Part shown: piece by piece, positions 52,340 to 62,754 of the stretch
How positions within the stretch are numbered: position 1 is the stretch's first letter
Layout: every line of letters begins with the position of its first letter
Assembly: GCA_947284805.1 (NCBI GenBank)
Contig: OX369274.1
Span: forward strand, 4,580,876 to 4,644,875
Direction of reading: 5' to 3'
Origin: Coleophora flavipennella
Taxonomy: Eukaryota > Arthropoda > Insecta > Lepidoptera > Coleophoridae
Length of the DNA: 64,000 bases
Translations under genes and position numbers: made by a program
The notes under the pieces: generated by a model
Told to the model about the DNA's origin: nothing
The model's database searches: none
What the model saw: the letters and a program-made list of their open reading frames with translations, nothing else

Positions 52340-53703
52340 GTAGCGTAGTAATAATAGTATAAAGAGGAAAGATCTGTTTGTTTGCATTGAATTGGCTCCG
52401 AAACTACAGGACCGATTTGAAAAATTCTTTCACTGTTGGAAAGCTACACTATCCGCAGTTGCTATAGGCTATATTAAATTTTCAAATAGGGATCCTTTCT
52501 AAAACTCTAATAATGTAACCAAAGGTGTACAAAAATTACCTAAAAAGTTCCTTCAATATCAACAAAAAGTAGTGTTGTGTAGTGAAGTGTGTAGGGTGTA
52601 GTGTGTAGGGTCACACCCCGGACACTCCATACAAACGAGCGAGAAATGATATACATATATATAACTGACGTATCTATAGGCAAGAATGCAGGTAGGGTTG
52701 AATCACACCGGCGGTATTGGTCACGAATGTTTGTTAGTTATTTACTGCATGCACACTGCAAGATATATATACTGTGCTGCAAGCAACAATCAACAGTTAT
52801 CTTACATGATTAAGTAACTTACATGGATAACATTGTTCATTTGTTCTTCAAACACAGGAGCTTTTGTCCGTGAAACAATCTCATTTAGCAACCTACAATA
52901 ATAGTCAATCTCAATCTATAATTCCGAGATCACATTTTATAATATCACACCACTAGTTATTTCTATACAACTCATACTTTCACACCATCTAATCAAATTA
53001 ATACAAACAATAAATAAAACGAACAAAATATCTCACAAGCCACAATAACAAACTGTTAACTGACATATGAAAAACATAAAGGAACTACATTTCTAAAAAA
53101 AAAAAGATACAGCTAGTATGAAGATTCATAGGGACTGATTGTTCTTAGATTTGGTCGTATAATATTGGTGGTCAGCCAATCATGATACGAGGCGTCTCAG
53201 CGCCGCGGTCGTCTATTGGCGTCGAGCGGTGAGCGGCGCGCTAAGTAAATATAAGTGACGTTAATCGCGCATGCGTAGTTCGTCCTTTACGTTCGGTAAC
53301 TAGTTGCTTTTTATTCCGGTGTACGAAATCACAGCGGCGCGCAAAGTGAATATAAGTGACGTTTATCGCGCTTGCGTAGCTCGTCCTTTACGTTTGGTAC
53401 CCAATCTACATCCAATCTGAGTGACGGGGGGGTGAGGTCGAATTTAGAGAGCGGCAGGGAGTGTCCATACTGTACGTTAGTACTAATATATATACTGTGG
53501 TAGGGTGTAATGAGTAGTGTATAATGGTATAGTGTTTAATGTATTGTAGTGTAGTGTAGAATAGTGCAGTGTAGTGCAGTGCAGTGCAGAGTAGTGCAGT
53601 GTAGTGTAGTGTAGTGTAGCGTAATGTAGCGTAGTGTAGCGTATGATAGTGTAGTGTAGTGCAGTGCAGTATAAGGCGGTACGAAGTTCGCCGGGACAGC
53701 TAG
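52340..53703 (+). mobile_element. Helitron (third family) with microsatellite, interrupted by an 888-bp element
   Basis: 5' part about 52340..52611 (AGTATAAAGAGGAAAGATCT, GGCTCCGAAACTACAGGACC, AGGGATCCTTTCTAAAACTC) and 3' part 53507..53703: a (GTAGT)-rich microsatellite ending GTACGAAGTTCGCCGGGACA and GCTAG before T. Same family as 40681..43213. The 5' TC end is degraded. Confidence 0.82.
52612..53499 (+). mobile_element. 888-bp '7-bp TSD' DNA transposon, copy 1
   Basis: Starts CACACCCCGGACACTCCATA, ends CTAATATATATACTGTG. GTAGGGT flanks it exactly (52605..52611 and 53500..53506). The start and the last 80 bp match the short elements at 987, 7781, 13493 and 15760; the middle is new. The middle contains two related blocks around ATATAAGTGACGTTAATCGC (53250..) and ATATAAGTGACGTTTATCGC (53351..). 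No ORF over about 70 codons, so it needs a transposase from elsewhere. Confidence 0.93.
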
Positions 53704-53755
53704 TATATATATAAATTATAGGGATGCGTGCCTCGGCATCGAGACGGAGCAACCA

Positions 53756-54305
53756 GAGGCGTATTTACCCTATGTCCAGGGGGGCGACAAGAGGTGAGAG
53801 GCGTATTTACCCTATGTCCAGGGGGGCGACAAGAGGTGAGAGGCGTATTTACTCTATGTCCAGGGGGGCGACAAGAGGTGAGAGGCGTATTTACCCTATG
53901 TCCAGGGAAGCGACAAGAGGTGAGAGGCGTATTTACCCTATGTCCAGGGGGGCGACAAGAGGTGAGAGGCGTATTTACCCTATGTCCAGGGAAGCGACAA
54001 GAGGTGAGAGGCGTATTTACCCTATGTCCAGGGAAGCGACAAGAGGTGAGAGGCGTATTTACCCTATGACCAGGGAAGCGACAAGAGGTGAGAGGCGTAT
54101 TTACCCTATGTCCAGGGAAGCGACAAGAGGTGAGAGGCGTATTTACCCTATGACCAGGGAAGCGACAAGAGGTGAGAGGCGTATTTACCCTATGTCCAGG
54201 GAAGCGACAAGAGGTGAGAGGCGTATTTACCCTATGTCCAGGGGGGCGACAAGAGGTGAGAGGCGTATTTACCCTATGTCCAGGGGGGTGACAAGAGGTG
54301 AGAGG
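53756..54305 (+). repeat. 42-bp tandem repeat array, 13 units
   Basis: Unit starts GAGGCGTATTTACCCTATGT and contains CCAGGG(G/A)(G/A)GCGACAAGAG. Units differ mainly by GGGGGG against GGGAAG and TGTCC against TGACC. 42 is a multiple of three, so two frames stay open (206 and 113 codons; 14-residue repeats like RIYPMSRGATRGER). Treated as an artefact. It starts 52 bp after a Helitron end. Confidence 0.92.
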
Positions 54306-54482
54306 CCGCCCCTTTTTCGGATGTTTTATCGCCAGTCGCAGTAGAAAAAATTAGAGCAAAATTTGAATTAGGAAGTCAATAATTTCTTATAGATTTTCTT
54401 TTTAATATCATGTTCAATAGACAAAGCCAATATATCAAGTAGCAGAAAAATATTTTAGAGTTTGGTTCACCGAAAAATAATA

Positions 54483-54535
54483 AAGCTAGCCAAGTGCGAG
54501 TCAGACTAGCGGTAATAAGGGTGACGAACCACTAC
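54483..54535 (+). repeat. Repeat C start, degraded
   Basis: TAGCCAAGTGCGAGTCAGAC followed by GGGTGACGAACCACTACGAA. Confidence 0.5.
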
Positions 54536-54582
54536 GAACATGCAAACAGAAGGTTATAGTAAGGTGATGTTTATCGTGTGAC

Positions 54583-54810
54583 ACACTGCTGGACAAAGGC
54601 CTCCCCCAAGGATTTCCACGACGACCGGTCCTGCGCTGCCCGCATCCATCGGCTTCCCGCGATCTTCACCAGTTCGTTGGTCCACCGCGTGGGAGGCCTG
54701 CCTACGCTACGTTTTCCAGTGCGCGGTCGCCACTCGAGAACTTTACTACCCCATGGGCCATCTGTTCTACGAGCTATGTGCCCTGCCCACTGCCACTTCA
54801 ATTTAACATA
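54583..54810 (-). pseudogene. RTE LINE C-terminal fragment
   Basis: Minus strand reads KLKWQWAGHIARRTDGPWGS, GKRSVGRPPTRWTNELVKIA and GSRWMRAAQDRSSWKSLGEA, as in the frame at 55083..57572. It lacks the last bases of the element. Confidence 0.88.
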
Positions 54811-54814
54811 AGGC

Positions 54815-55028
54815 TTTTTATCTATGTTTGGTGGCAAGACTGAGATAAGATGGTGATGGTTTAGCCAGGCGAGCTTATATATAATGCCCTACTTACGTAG
54901 TAACTTATTAGTAATCTGTGGCCCTACCACCAACCAACTCGAGTCTTATAAGTTGACCCCACCGGGAACCGGACACGCGACCTCCTGGTGTGAAGCGAAT
55001 GGACTTACCATTACGCCACGGAGGCGGT
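54815..55028 (-). mobile_element. SINE2, head and body, 3' end missing
   Basis: Minus strand: head CCGCCTCCGTGGCGTAATGG, B-box-like TCCGGTTCCC (decayed), GAGTTGGTTGGTGGTAGGGC and GGCTAAACCATCACCATC. A 30-bp foreign block (ACTTACGTAGTAACTTATTA) interrupts it near 54890. Confidence 0.8.
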
Positions 55029-55075
55029 TAAAATAACTTGACTCAACTTCAGGTTTCAACAACCTGAGAGAACTT

Positions 55076-57572
55076 CATCATATCAGCCGAAGGAAGTCCA
55101 CTGCTGGACATAGGCCTCCCCCAAGGATCTCCACGACGACCGGTTCTGCGCTGCCCGCATCCAGCGGCTTCCCGCGACCTTCACCAGGTCATCGGTCCAC
55201 CGAGTGGGAGGCCTGCCTACACTACGCTTTCCGGTGCGTGGTCGCCACTCGAGAACTTTACTGCCCCAACGGCCATCTGTTCTACGAGCAATGTGCCCCG
55301 CCCACTGCCACTTAAGTTTAGCAATTCTGAGAGCTATGTCGGTTACTTTGGTTCTCTTACGGATCTCCTCGTTTCTGATTCGATCACGCAGAGAAACTCC
55401 GAGCATAGCACGCTCCATTGCCCTTTGAGTGACCTTGAGCCTTCTTATGAGGCCCATAGTAAGCGACCATGTCTCAGTTCCGTACGTCATCACTGGCAAC
55501 ACACATTGGTCGAAGACCTTGGTCTTAAGACACTGCGGTATCTGGGACGTAAAGATATTGCGAAGCTTCCCAAACGCTGCCCAGCCGAGTTGGATTCGAC
55601 GATTGATCTCTTTCTCGAAGTTGGACCTACCTAACTGGACTGTTTGTCCCAGGTACACATATTCGGTAACAACTTCGAGTGTAGAGCCTCCAACCTTCAG
55701 AGGAGTAGGTATGACACGGACGTTTGACATAATTTTCGTCTTGTCCATGTTCATTCTAAGACCCACTTGTTGAGTGGCTCTACTGAGGCCATCGAGCATT
55801 GTGCCTAAGTCGTCCATAGTCTCAGCCATGACCACGATATCGTCAGCGAATCGAAGGTGGGTGATGTACTCGCCGTTGATATTGATGCCGAGTCCACCCC
55901 AGTCCAAAAGCTTAAAAACATCTTCCAGGGCGGCGGTGAACAGTTTCGGAGATATAACGTCTCCCTGTCTCACCCCTCGCTGCAGCTGGATAGGTTCCGA
56001 GTTTTGATCCTGGAGGCGAACCGACATGGTGGCGTTTTCATACAAACACTTCAGCACTTCGATGTATCGATAGTCAATTTGGCACCTCTGGAGAGACTGT
56101 AACACAGCCCAGGTTTCGACCGAATCGAAGGCTTTCTCATAGTCCACGAACGCCAAGCACAGTGGCTGATTGTACTCTTCGGTCTTCTGTATAATCTGCC
56201 GCAGCGTATGTATGTGGTCTATGGTACTAAATCCTTTTCGGAAACCGGCTTGTTCGGGAGGCTGGAAGTCGTCAAACCTGCGCGCGAGACGATTCGTAAT
56301 GACCCTCGAAAACAGTTTGTAGATATGGCTCAGAAGTGAGATGGGTCTGTAGTTCTTCAGCAGGGTATTGTCGCCCTTTTTGAAGAAAAGCACGACCACA
56401 CTTCTGTGCCATGCCTTAGGCGTTTGTCCCTCAAGTATAACGGAATTAAATAATTTCTGAAGAGCTTTAAGTACCGGTGTTCCACCTGCTTTCAGAAGTT
56501 CAGCCGTAATTCCATCATCACCCGGTGCCTTATTGTTTTTAAGCTGTTTAAGAGCCATTCTAATCTCGTACAGGCTGACGTCCGGGATATCTTCGGTATA
56601 GTGTCGGGTAAGTCTAGCTCTTGGGTCTTTAGCCAGATCGCTGACAGGCGGACGTGTGGTCGTGTACAATTGTCCGTAGAACTTCTCAACTTCTTCCAGC
56701 AACTCAGTCTTAGACGATATGATCCTGCCGTCCTCAGTCTTCAGCTTGGTCAGTTGGCTTTGACCAACAGACAGATCTCTAGCGAACACTTTTGAGCCTT
56801 TGTTGTTTTCAATCGCCTCTTTAATACAATTTGTATTAAAGTGGCGCAAATCGCGAGTTAAAGACTTAGAGATCTGCCTGTTTAGTTGCCGATACTGAGT
56901 AGCGTCTTCAGAGGACTGCAAAACCAATCTGCGTCTTTCTTCCATGAGGTTGCTGGTGAAGTCAGAGATTTTTTTGGTTCTGTTTGAACGGCGAGTTTTG
57001 AAAATCTTAGACCCGACCGTTTGGACAATTTCCACGAACCTGTCGTTATAATCGTCTACATTCTCGCAGTCTCCTAGGCATTCGAAGCGATTGTGCAACT
57101 CGAGCTGAAAGTTTTCGGGGTTTTGGAGCTGGATGGGCGCTGGTCGGAGTGTGGACTTCATCAGTCGACATCTTTCTAGCTTGGTCTTTAGATTCAATGT
57201 GCCTCTTACCATTCGGTGATCACTTCCTGTTTTGACTGAGTTGATCACAGAGACATCATTGAATATTTGCCTTCTTGTCGACAAGATGAAGTCGATCTCG
57301 TTCTTGGTTACGCCATTGGGATGCAACCATGTCCACTTTCGCTGTTTAGGCTTTTTGAAGAAGGAGTTCATCATAAAGAGGCCCTCCTTCTCCATAAAGT
57401 CGGCCAGCAGCTGGCCACGTGCATTTCTCTCTCCATATCCAAATTGCCCCACTCTCAGCTCACCATCACTTCGTTTGCCCAGTTTCGCGTTAAAGTCCCC
57501 CATAACAATGGTGTATTTACCAAACTTACCAAACGTTATTAGAACTAAAGTGTTAATCAAGAGAACCATCAT
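55076..57572 (-). CDS. RTE-clade LINE, 5'-truncated, long intact endonuclease-RT frame
   Basis: 829 codons open from 57572 to TGA at 55083..55085. The frame begins within the AP-like endonuclease: IVMGDFNAKLG (about 20-31) and TGSDHRMVRG (about 114-123) are present, but the first part of the nuclease, with its N-terminal catalytic residues, is missing. RT: LKNYRPISLLSHIYKLFSRV, GFRKGFSTIDHIH, LAFVDYEKAFDSVE, GVRQGDVISPKLF and the catalytic RFADDIVV (about 573-580). The C-terminal region ends GRPPTRWTDDLVK and WMRAAQNRSSWRSLGEAYVQ. The stop lies inside the 3' terminal GGCTGATATGATGA, so there is almost no 3' UTR, as usual for RTE elements. Lack of stops or frameshifts suggests a recent insertion. 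Related to the RTE elements described from Heliconius and Bombyx. Confidence 0.92.
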
Positions 57573-57699
57573 ACCAATTTGCTGACACCAGGCTATACAG
57601 TCATAAAAACGATTACTGACATTGATAGTTTACTGATAATACGTCAAAGAAAATACTGCTGTCATATCGTTCCCATTAAGAGCTTAATATTGATTCTTA

Positions 57700-58020
57700 A
57701 TCCACAATAGTTAAGTCCTCACCTGATGGTAAGTGACAATGTTGCCAAAGATTTAAGCGGGCTTACCAAGATTCCCCAACGCAATAGAGGAACGGACTTT
57801 CTTACTCGTACATCCTGATGTTGAAACACATAAATGCTAATAACATTGATGTTTGCCGGTAAGACTTTCACACAATGGTAGTAGCTAGCCAGGAGGGCTT
57901 GAAAAATGATTTAGAACCAACAAAACCAAATCTTAAAAAGTTAGACTCCGCCAGGAATCGAACCTGCGACCTCCTGATGTTTTAAGCTAATGGGTTATGC
58001 ATTACGCTACGGTGGTGGTT
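57700..58020 (-). mobile_element. SINE2, full length, decayed
   Basis: Minus strand: head ACCACCACCGTAGCGTAATG, B-box-like GGTTCGATTCC, body with GGTTTTGTTGGTTC, stem-loop CTTACCATCAGGTGAGGA. Several small changes relative to other copies. Confidence 0.82.
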
Positions 58021-58080
58021 AACTAAATGTTTTACACAAAATTAGTCAAATCCGAAAACAAAAACAAAGTTGTAAGCAAA

Positions 58081-58140
58081 GTCATTTTGTTATTGATCCC
58101 ACTTCTTAACATTTTGTTATTGATCCCACTTCGTAACATT
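58081..58140 (+). repeat. Short direct duplication
   Basis: TTTTGTTATTGATCCCACTT occurs twice, 29 bp apart. Confidence 0.75.
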
Positions 58141-58299
58141 TTAGGAGGAGAGAAGTGATAGGCATCAAACATTTCCATTCAATGAAGCTTGAATACGCTT
58201 CGGTTTGATGAAATATTAAAGAGATACAAACTTTGTCGGCATACTTTGTCTACTGTTTATATAGGAAATCTTTAAGGTAATTTGCAACTGAAAATTAAG

Positions 58300-58620
58300 G
58301 TAAAACCGTCCAAGTGCGAGTCAGAACCGCACACATAGGGTTCCGTGCCATCAGACCAGATGGCGCTAGTTTCTTCATGTTTCAAAAATAAACACTTTTT
58401 TTGTATGGAGACCCTCCTTATTTTTTAACTTTTTCTAATTTTTAGTATTTGTTGTTATAGCGGCAACAGAAATACATCACCTGTAAAAATTTAACTGTCT
58501 AGCTTTCACGGTTTATGAAATACAGCCTAGTGATAGACCAGACAGACTGACGGACGGAAAAGTATTAGTAATAGGGTCCCGTTTTTACCCGTTGGTTATG
58601 GAAACCCTAAAAAATATATC
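58300..58620 (+). repeat. Dispersed repeat C, fullest copy
   Basis: From ACCGTCCAAGTGCGAGTCAG and ATAGGGTTCCGTGCCATCAG through TTGTTGTTATAGCGGCAACA and AGACAGACTGACGGACGG to ATAGGGTCCCGTTTTTACCC. A repeat I know as very common in Lepidoptera; class uncertain. The short block TTGTTATAGCGGCAA also appears, reversed, at about 22068..22082. Confidence 0.7.
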
Positions 58621-58689
58621 AACACCCTTAAACAATCACAATAATGTAAATTTTACTTACGGAACTGAGACATGGTCGCTTACTATGGT

Positions 58690-59577
58690 CACAGTATATA
58701 TATTAGTACTAACGTACAGTATGGACACTCCCTGCCGCTCTCTAAATTCGACCTCACCCCCCCGTCACTCAGATTGGATGTAGATTGGGTACCAAACGTA
58801 AAGGACGAGCTACGCAAGCGCGATAAACGTCACTTATATTCACTTTGCGCGCCGCTGTGATTTCGTACACCGGAATAAAAAGCAACTAGTTACCGAACGT
58901 AAAGGACGAACTACGCATGCGCGATTAACGTCACTTATATTTACTTAGCGCGCCGCTCACCGCTCGACGCCAATAGACGACCGCGGCGCTGAGACGCCTC
59001 GTATCATGATTGGCTGACCACCAATATTATACGACCAAATCTAAGAACAATCAGTCCCTATGAATCTTCATACTAGCTGTATCTTTTTTTTTTTAGAAAT
59101 GTAGTTCCTTTATGTTTTTCATATGTCAGTTAACAGTTTGTTATTGTGGCTTGTGAGATATTTTGTTCGTTTTATTTATTGTTTGTATTAATTTGATTAG
59201 ATGGTGTGAAAGTATGAGTTGTATAGAAATAACTAGTGGTGTGATATTATAAAATGTGATCTCGGAATTATAGATTGAGATTGACTATTATTGTAGGTTG
59301 CTAAATGAGATTGTTTCACGGACAAAAGCTCCTGTGTTTGAAGAACAAATGAACAATGTTATCCATGTAAGTTACTTAATCATGTAAGATAACTGTTGAT
59401 TGTTGCTTGCAGCACAGTATATATATCTTGCAGTGTGCATGCAGTAAATAACTAACAAACATTCGTGACCAATACCGCCGGTGTGATTCAACCCTACCTG
59501 CATTCTTGCCTATAGATACGTCAGTTATATATATGTATATCATTTCTCGCTCGTTTGTATGGAGTGTCCGGGGTGTG
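58690..59577 (-). mobile_element. 888-bp '7-bp TSD' DNA transposon, copy 2
   Basis: Inverted relative to copy 1 and the same length, 888 bp. Starts CACAGTATATATATTAGTAC, ends AGTGTCCGGGGTGTG. CTATGGT flanks it exactly (58683..58689 and 59578..59584). In the segments I compared base by base, I found no differences from copy 1. Different duplications and different hosts (Helitron, RTE) show two separate insertions, not one segmental inversion. Confidence 0.93.
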
Positions 59578-59704
59578 CTATGGTAGTAAATAGCCTTAAT
59601 TCTTTACTTTGGGCCCCATAACAAGGCTCAATGTCACCTAAAGGGCGATGGAGCGAGCTATGTTTGGAGTTTCACTACGCGATCGAATTAGAAATGAAGT
59701 GATC

Positions 59705-60312
59705 TGTGGCGGCCACTGCAGTAACCCGCCACTGAACCTTAACACAAGCGACGACAGAACAAAAGAAATACGACATCTAGAACGCGCTATTAGAATTTCT
59801 TCAGCGCTGAGTATATATAAAGATATCAATTATCAACGATTGGTTCACGGCCGTACCCTAGGCATACCACCTCGCCTGTCGGATATAGTTTCCAAAGCCG
59901 TTCCCACATTGGTTACCCCGGACGTGATCTCACTGTCAAGCAAGCCTCAGCAAGCACATCAGTTGCATCGCACTGACGTTAAATCAGGACCATCGCAAAG
60001 GAAGACGTTGAGTTTCCTGGCCTGCTACTTCACCGTCAGGCAGCAGCAAGTTGTCCGCAGCCACGAGCTAACTCTGCGCACTTCACCTGCTTCCCTTGCC
60101 ACGACGCCTGACGCAAGTCTTCATCCCGACTCACCTTGGACATCCACCTGACACACTGCACATCAACCCGACTCAACGAGGTCGGCAGCACCCGAGACCT
60201 AAGACTGCCAGCTCGGAGGGGGAGTGATGTGGCGGCAGTGAAGAGAACACAAGCGAAGAGAAGCAAAGAAATGACATTTAGAACGCGCTGTTAGAATTTC
60301 TTCAGCGCGAGT
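59705..60312 (+). mobile_element. Internally deleted LTR element inside the RTE fragment
   Basis: Starts TGTGGCGGCCACTGCAGTAA. A second similar stretch begins at 60229 (TGTGGCGGCAGTGAAGAGAA) directly after the purine-rich GGAGGGGGAGTGA (60216..60228), a plausible polypurine tract next to a 3' LTR. Both copies contain GAACGCGCT(A/G)TTAGAATTTC and TTCTTCAGCGC. The interior of about 400 bp has an open frame (part of 59648..60151) without recognised domains. The minus-oriented fragment at 21385..21530 is the same LTR. Confidence 0.65.
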
Positions 60313-60670
60313 TCCGAAGTGGACCAAGGTAGGCAACATAGCTCTCAGAATTGCTAAACTTAAGTGGCAGTGGGCAGGGTACATAGCTCGTAGAACAGAT
60401 GGCCGAGGCAACAGTAAAGTTCCTCGGGTGGTGACCGTGCATCGGAAGACGTAGCGTGGGCAGACCTTCCCACACGGTGAACCGACGACTTGGTAAAGAT
60501 CACGGCAGGCCACTGGATGCTGGCAGCGCAGCGCACGACCGGTCGTCAAGGAAATCCTTTGGGGAGGCCTTTGTCCAGCAGTGGACGTCTTTCGGCTTAT
60601 ATTATGATGATGTACCTAATTATGACTTAATTCGGCGTACTATACTATGAAGTTTATTATTCCATGAAAA

Positions 60671-60978
60671 ATGTTTATCACATCAGCTTATATATACGTC
60701 CCCACCGAGGCGCTCGAGCCTACCCTGAATTAGGGCGATCGGGCCTTAGTCGAACACGCGGGCCCAGTGCGGGTTGGTCAACTTCACACACTACTTTCGA
60801 GGTTCTTCGAATGCGTGTGCAGGTTTCCTCACGATGTTTTCCTTCACCGTAAGAGCGTCTCATAAACGTACATATGAGATCGAAATTCGAAAACACATTG
60901 GAACTCGGCAGAACTCGAACCACGACTTCCCGGATAGAAGGTAGTGACCCTTGCCGTTGCGCCACAGACGACGCTCTC
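60671..60978 (-). mobile_element. SINE1, full length, with target duplication
   Basis: TATTCCATGAAAA at 60658..60670 and 60979..60991. Minus strand: GTCGTCTGTGGCGCAACGGC head, B-box-like GGTTCGAGTTC, body, AGCTGATGTGATAAAC end. Confidence 0.87.
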
Positions 60979-60991
60979 TATTCCATGAAAA

Positions 60992-61920
60992 TTTTTAATA
61001 AGGTAGGTTAATCTAATCTGAATGTAAATCTCTTTTCCTTTTCTAAGAAAACCCATATTTTTTAATATCTCTAACGATTTTAATGAAACTTTGTGAGTTA
61101 CAAGAACCTAATAAAGCCTACTACATACCTACAGTCATTCCAGAAAAAAAATTATAGGTACCTCACATACTCAGAGTATTAGCAAATCCTTCATCATCAT
61201 CAAGTATGATACACCTCTTTTCTTTGCTACTAGGTAGCCTATTTTTAGGATTCCGTAGTCAAACTAGGAACCATATTAGTTTTTCTGCCTGTCCTTCTAT
61301 CTATTCATCGGTATGTAAGGCTGAAAGGTATGGATAAACAAAATAATCGGTGACGCCAATGCAATAAAAATATGGAATAAATCCGTAAAATATTATTTTT
61401 TCTAGTCACTTCCTTAAATATATTAAGTGGGGGATGCATATTTTATCAATAAATGATTTATTTACAATGTTTCTAAGTGGTGCTTTTTGTTTGAGTTATA
61501 TTTCCTCAGCTCTAACCTAAACAATATGCTTTTAGAAATCTTAGAGTATTTTCTGTAGAATGTAAAGATAAGGAAGAGCGGTGCCTCCTGATCCTGACAC
61601 AGAATTTTTTTTAGCTTAAAAGGAGGCTCCAGCCATAGTCGTGTTATTTCATTACCTATATGGAGAAAATAAACATTTTTATTTTATTTTTTATTTTTAT
61701 TTATTTGGTAATAATATAATGAATTTAAAAAAAAATTGTCACGGCTAAGTTGTTGCTAATCTAAGGTTTCGCAGCATTCAAGCTGAGCCTTGTCATTTTG
61801 GAAAACCTTATACTTGATAGTTATTAAGATTTTATAATGAGTAGTTTTAATTTTATTTTTTTCTTGCATTGTATTACCTGTTTTTTTTTGCTTGTGTGGG
61901 CTCTACATAAATGCTTATCT
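60992..61920. other. Anonymous AT-rich sequence
   Basis: Only a weak repeat C/E-like phrase near 61245 (TTTAGGATTCCGTAGTCAAA). No gene. Confidence 0.4.
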
Positions 61921-61924
61921 TATC

Positions 61925-62115
61925 TTTCTTAGTTTAGGAGTAACAGTCGACAACATGTGCAGTTGGATTACTAATATGTTCATAGATTTACATCACATTC
62001 CATGCAAACTGCAAAATTAATTTTCTTTTTAAAACATATATTGTTTGTTTTTAAAAAAAAAAAACTACGGAACCCTACTTGCTCGTAGTCCAACACGCAC
62101 TTGGCAACTTTTTTC
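61925..62115 (+). repeat. Dispersed repeat E, copy 2
   Basis: TTTCTTAGTTTAGGAGTAAC through CAGTTGGATTACTAAT and ACTACGGAACCCTACTTG to CACGCACTTGGCAACTTTTT. Aligns with 35275..35475. Confidence 0.65.
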
Positions 62116-62284
62116 GGTATGCCAGAAGGTGAAGGCTACGCGAAAAGTATACACATATTCTTCTTCCTTTTGATCTATTTCATCTTTTTCTCGTACGTTG
62201 GCACATAAAAATTTATGTGTCACATTCTATTCTATCCTTCACCCACCCGCTATCGTTTCACTTTCTCGTCTCCTCCATACACCA

Positions 62285-62435
62285 AAGGTTGGCTGGAAAA
62301 AATCGCTTAAAGCGATAAGTCCGCCTTTGCCATTGTATATTTTGCCAGTTAATAAGTTTTCCATTTTTTTTTATTTGGTGTGCAATAAAGGATATTCATC
62401 TTATCTTATCTTATCTCATCTCATCGTATCTTATC
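62285..62435 (+). mobile_element. LINE 3' end with (TTATC)n tail
   Basis: GGTTGGCTGGAAAAAATCGC, hairpin TCGCTTAAAGCGA, TAAGTCCGCCTTTGCCATTG, GTGCAATAAAGGATATTC, then TTATC repeats. Confidence 0.75.
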
Positions 62436-62535
62436 CTTCAATATTTTATTTATTTCCTTAATTTTACATTGAGAAAGTGATACTTTCTTTAAGACCCATC
62501 TTGGGTCTTATATTTCTACTCATCTTTATATTAAA

Positions 62536-62752
62536 CTAGTGGATGCCTGCAGCTACGCCCGCGCAGATCCCGATTTTTGCGGTTCCCGTGGGAATTTCCC
62601 AAAATACTTTCTTAGCGGATGCCTACGTCATAACATCTACCTGCATACCAAATTTCAGCTCGATCTGTTCAGTGGTTTGAGCTGTGCGTTGATAGATTAC
62701 TATGTCAGTCAGTCAGTCACCTTTGAGTTATATATATATATATAGATTCATA
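62536..62752 (-). mobile_element. Helitron-like element of a fourth type
   Basis: CTAG at 62536..62539 followed (plus strand) by TGGATGCCTGCAGCTACGCC. The body has CCAAATTTCAGCTCGATCTG and ends in GTCAGTCAGTCAGTCACCTT and (TA)n. The 5' end was not defined. Confidence 0.6.
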
Positions 62753-62754
62753 TT

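Larger units (their letters stand above)
58655..60605 (+). pseudogene. RTE LINE 3' fragment, interrupted by two insertions
   Basis: Pieces 58658..58689 (TACGGAACTGAGACATGGTC), 59630..59704 (AAAGGGCGATGGAGCGAGCT) and 60313..60605 (AACATAGCTCTCAGAATTGC to GTGGACGTCTTTCGGCTTAT) line up in order with the RTE frame at 55083..57572. The first gap holds the 888-bp element plus about 50 bp of altered sequence, the second an LTR element. Confidence 0.88.

Noticed and set aside
53724..54344. 206-codon frame of 14-residue repeats
   Set aside because: A consequence of a 42-bp tandem repeat with no stop; a second frame is open too, and there is no independent coding evidence.
52612..59577. One large inverted segmental duplication with 5.2-kb spacer
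   Set aside because: Each 888-bp arm has its own different 7-bp duplication and sits in a different host repeat, so they are two transposon insertions.
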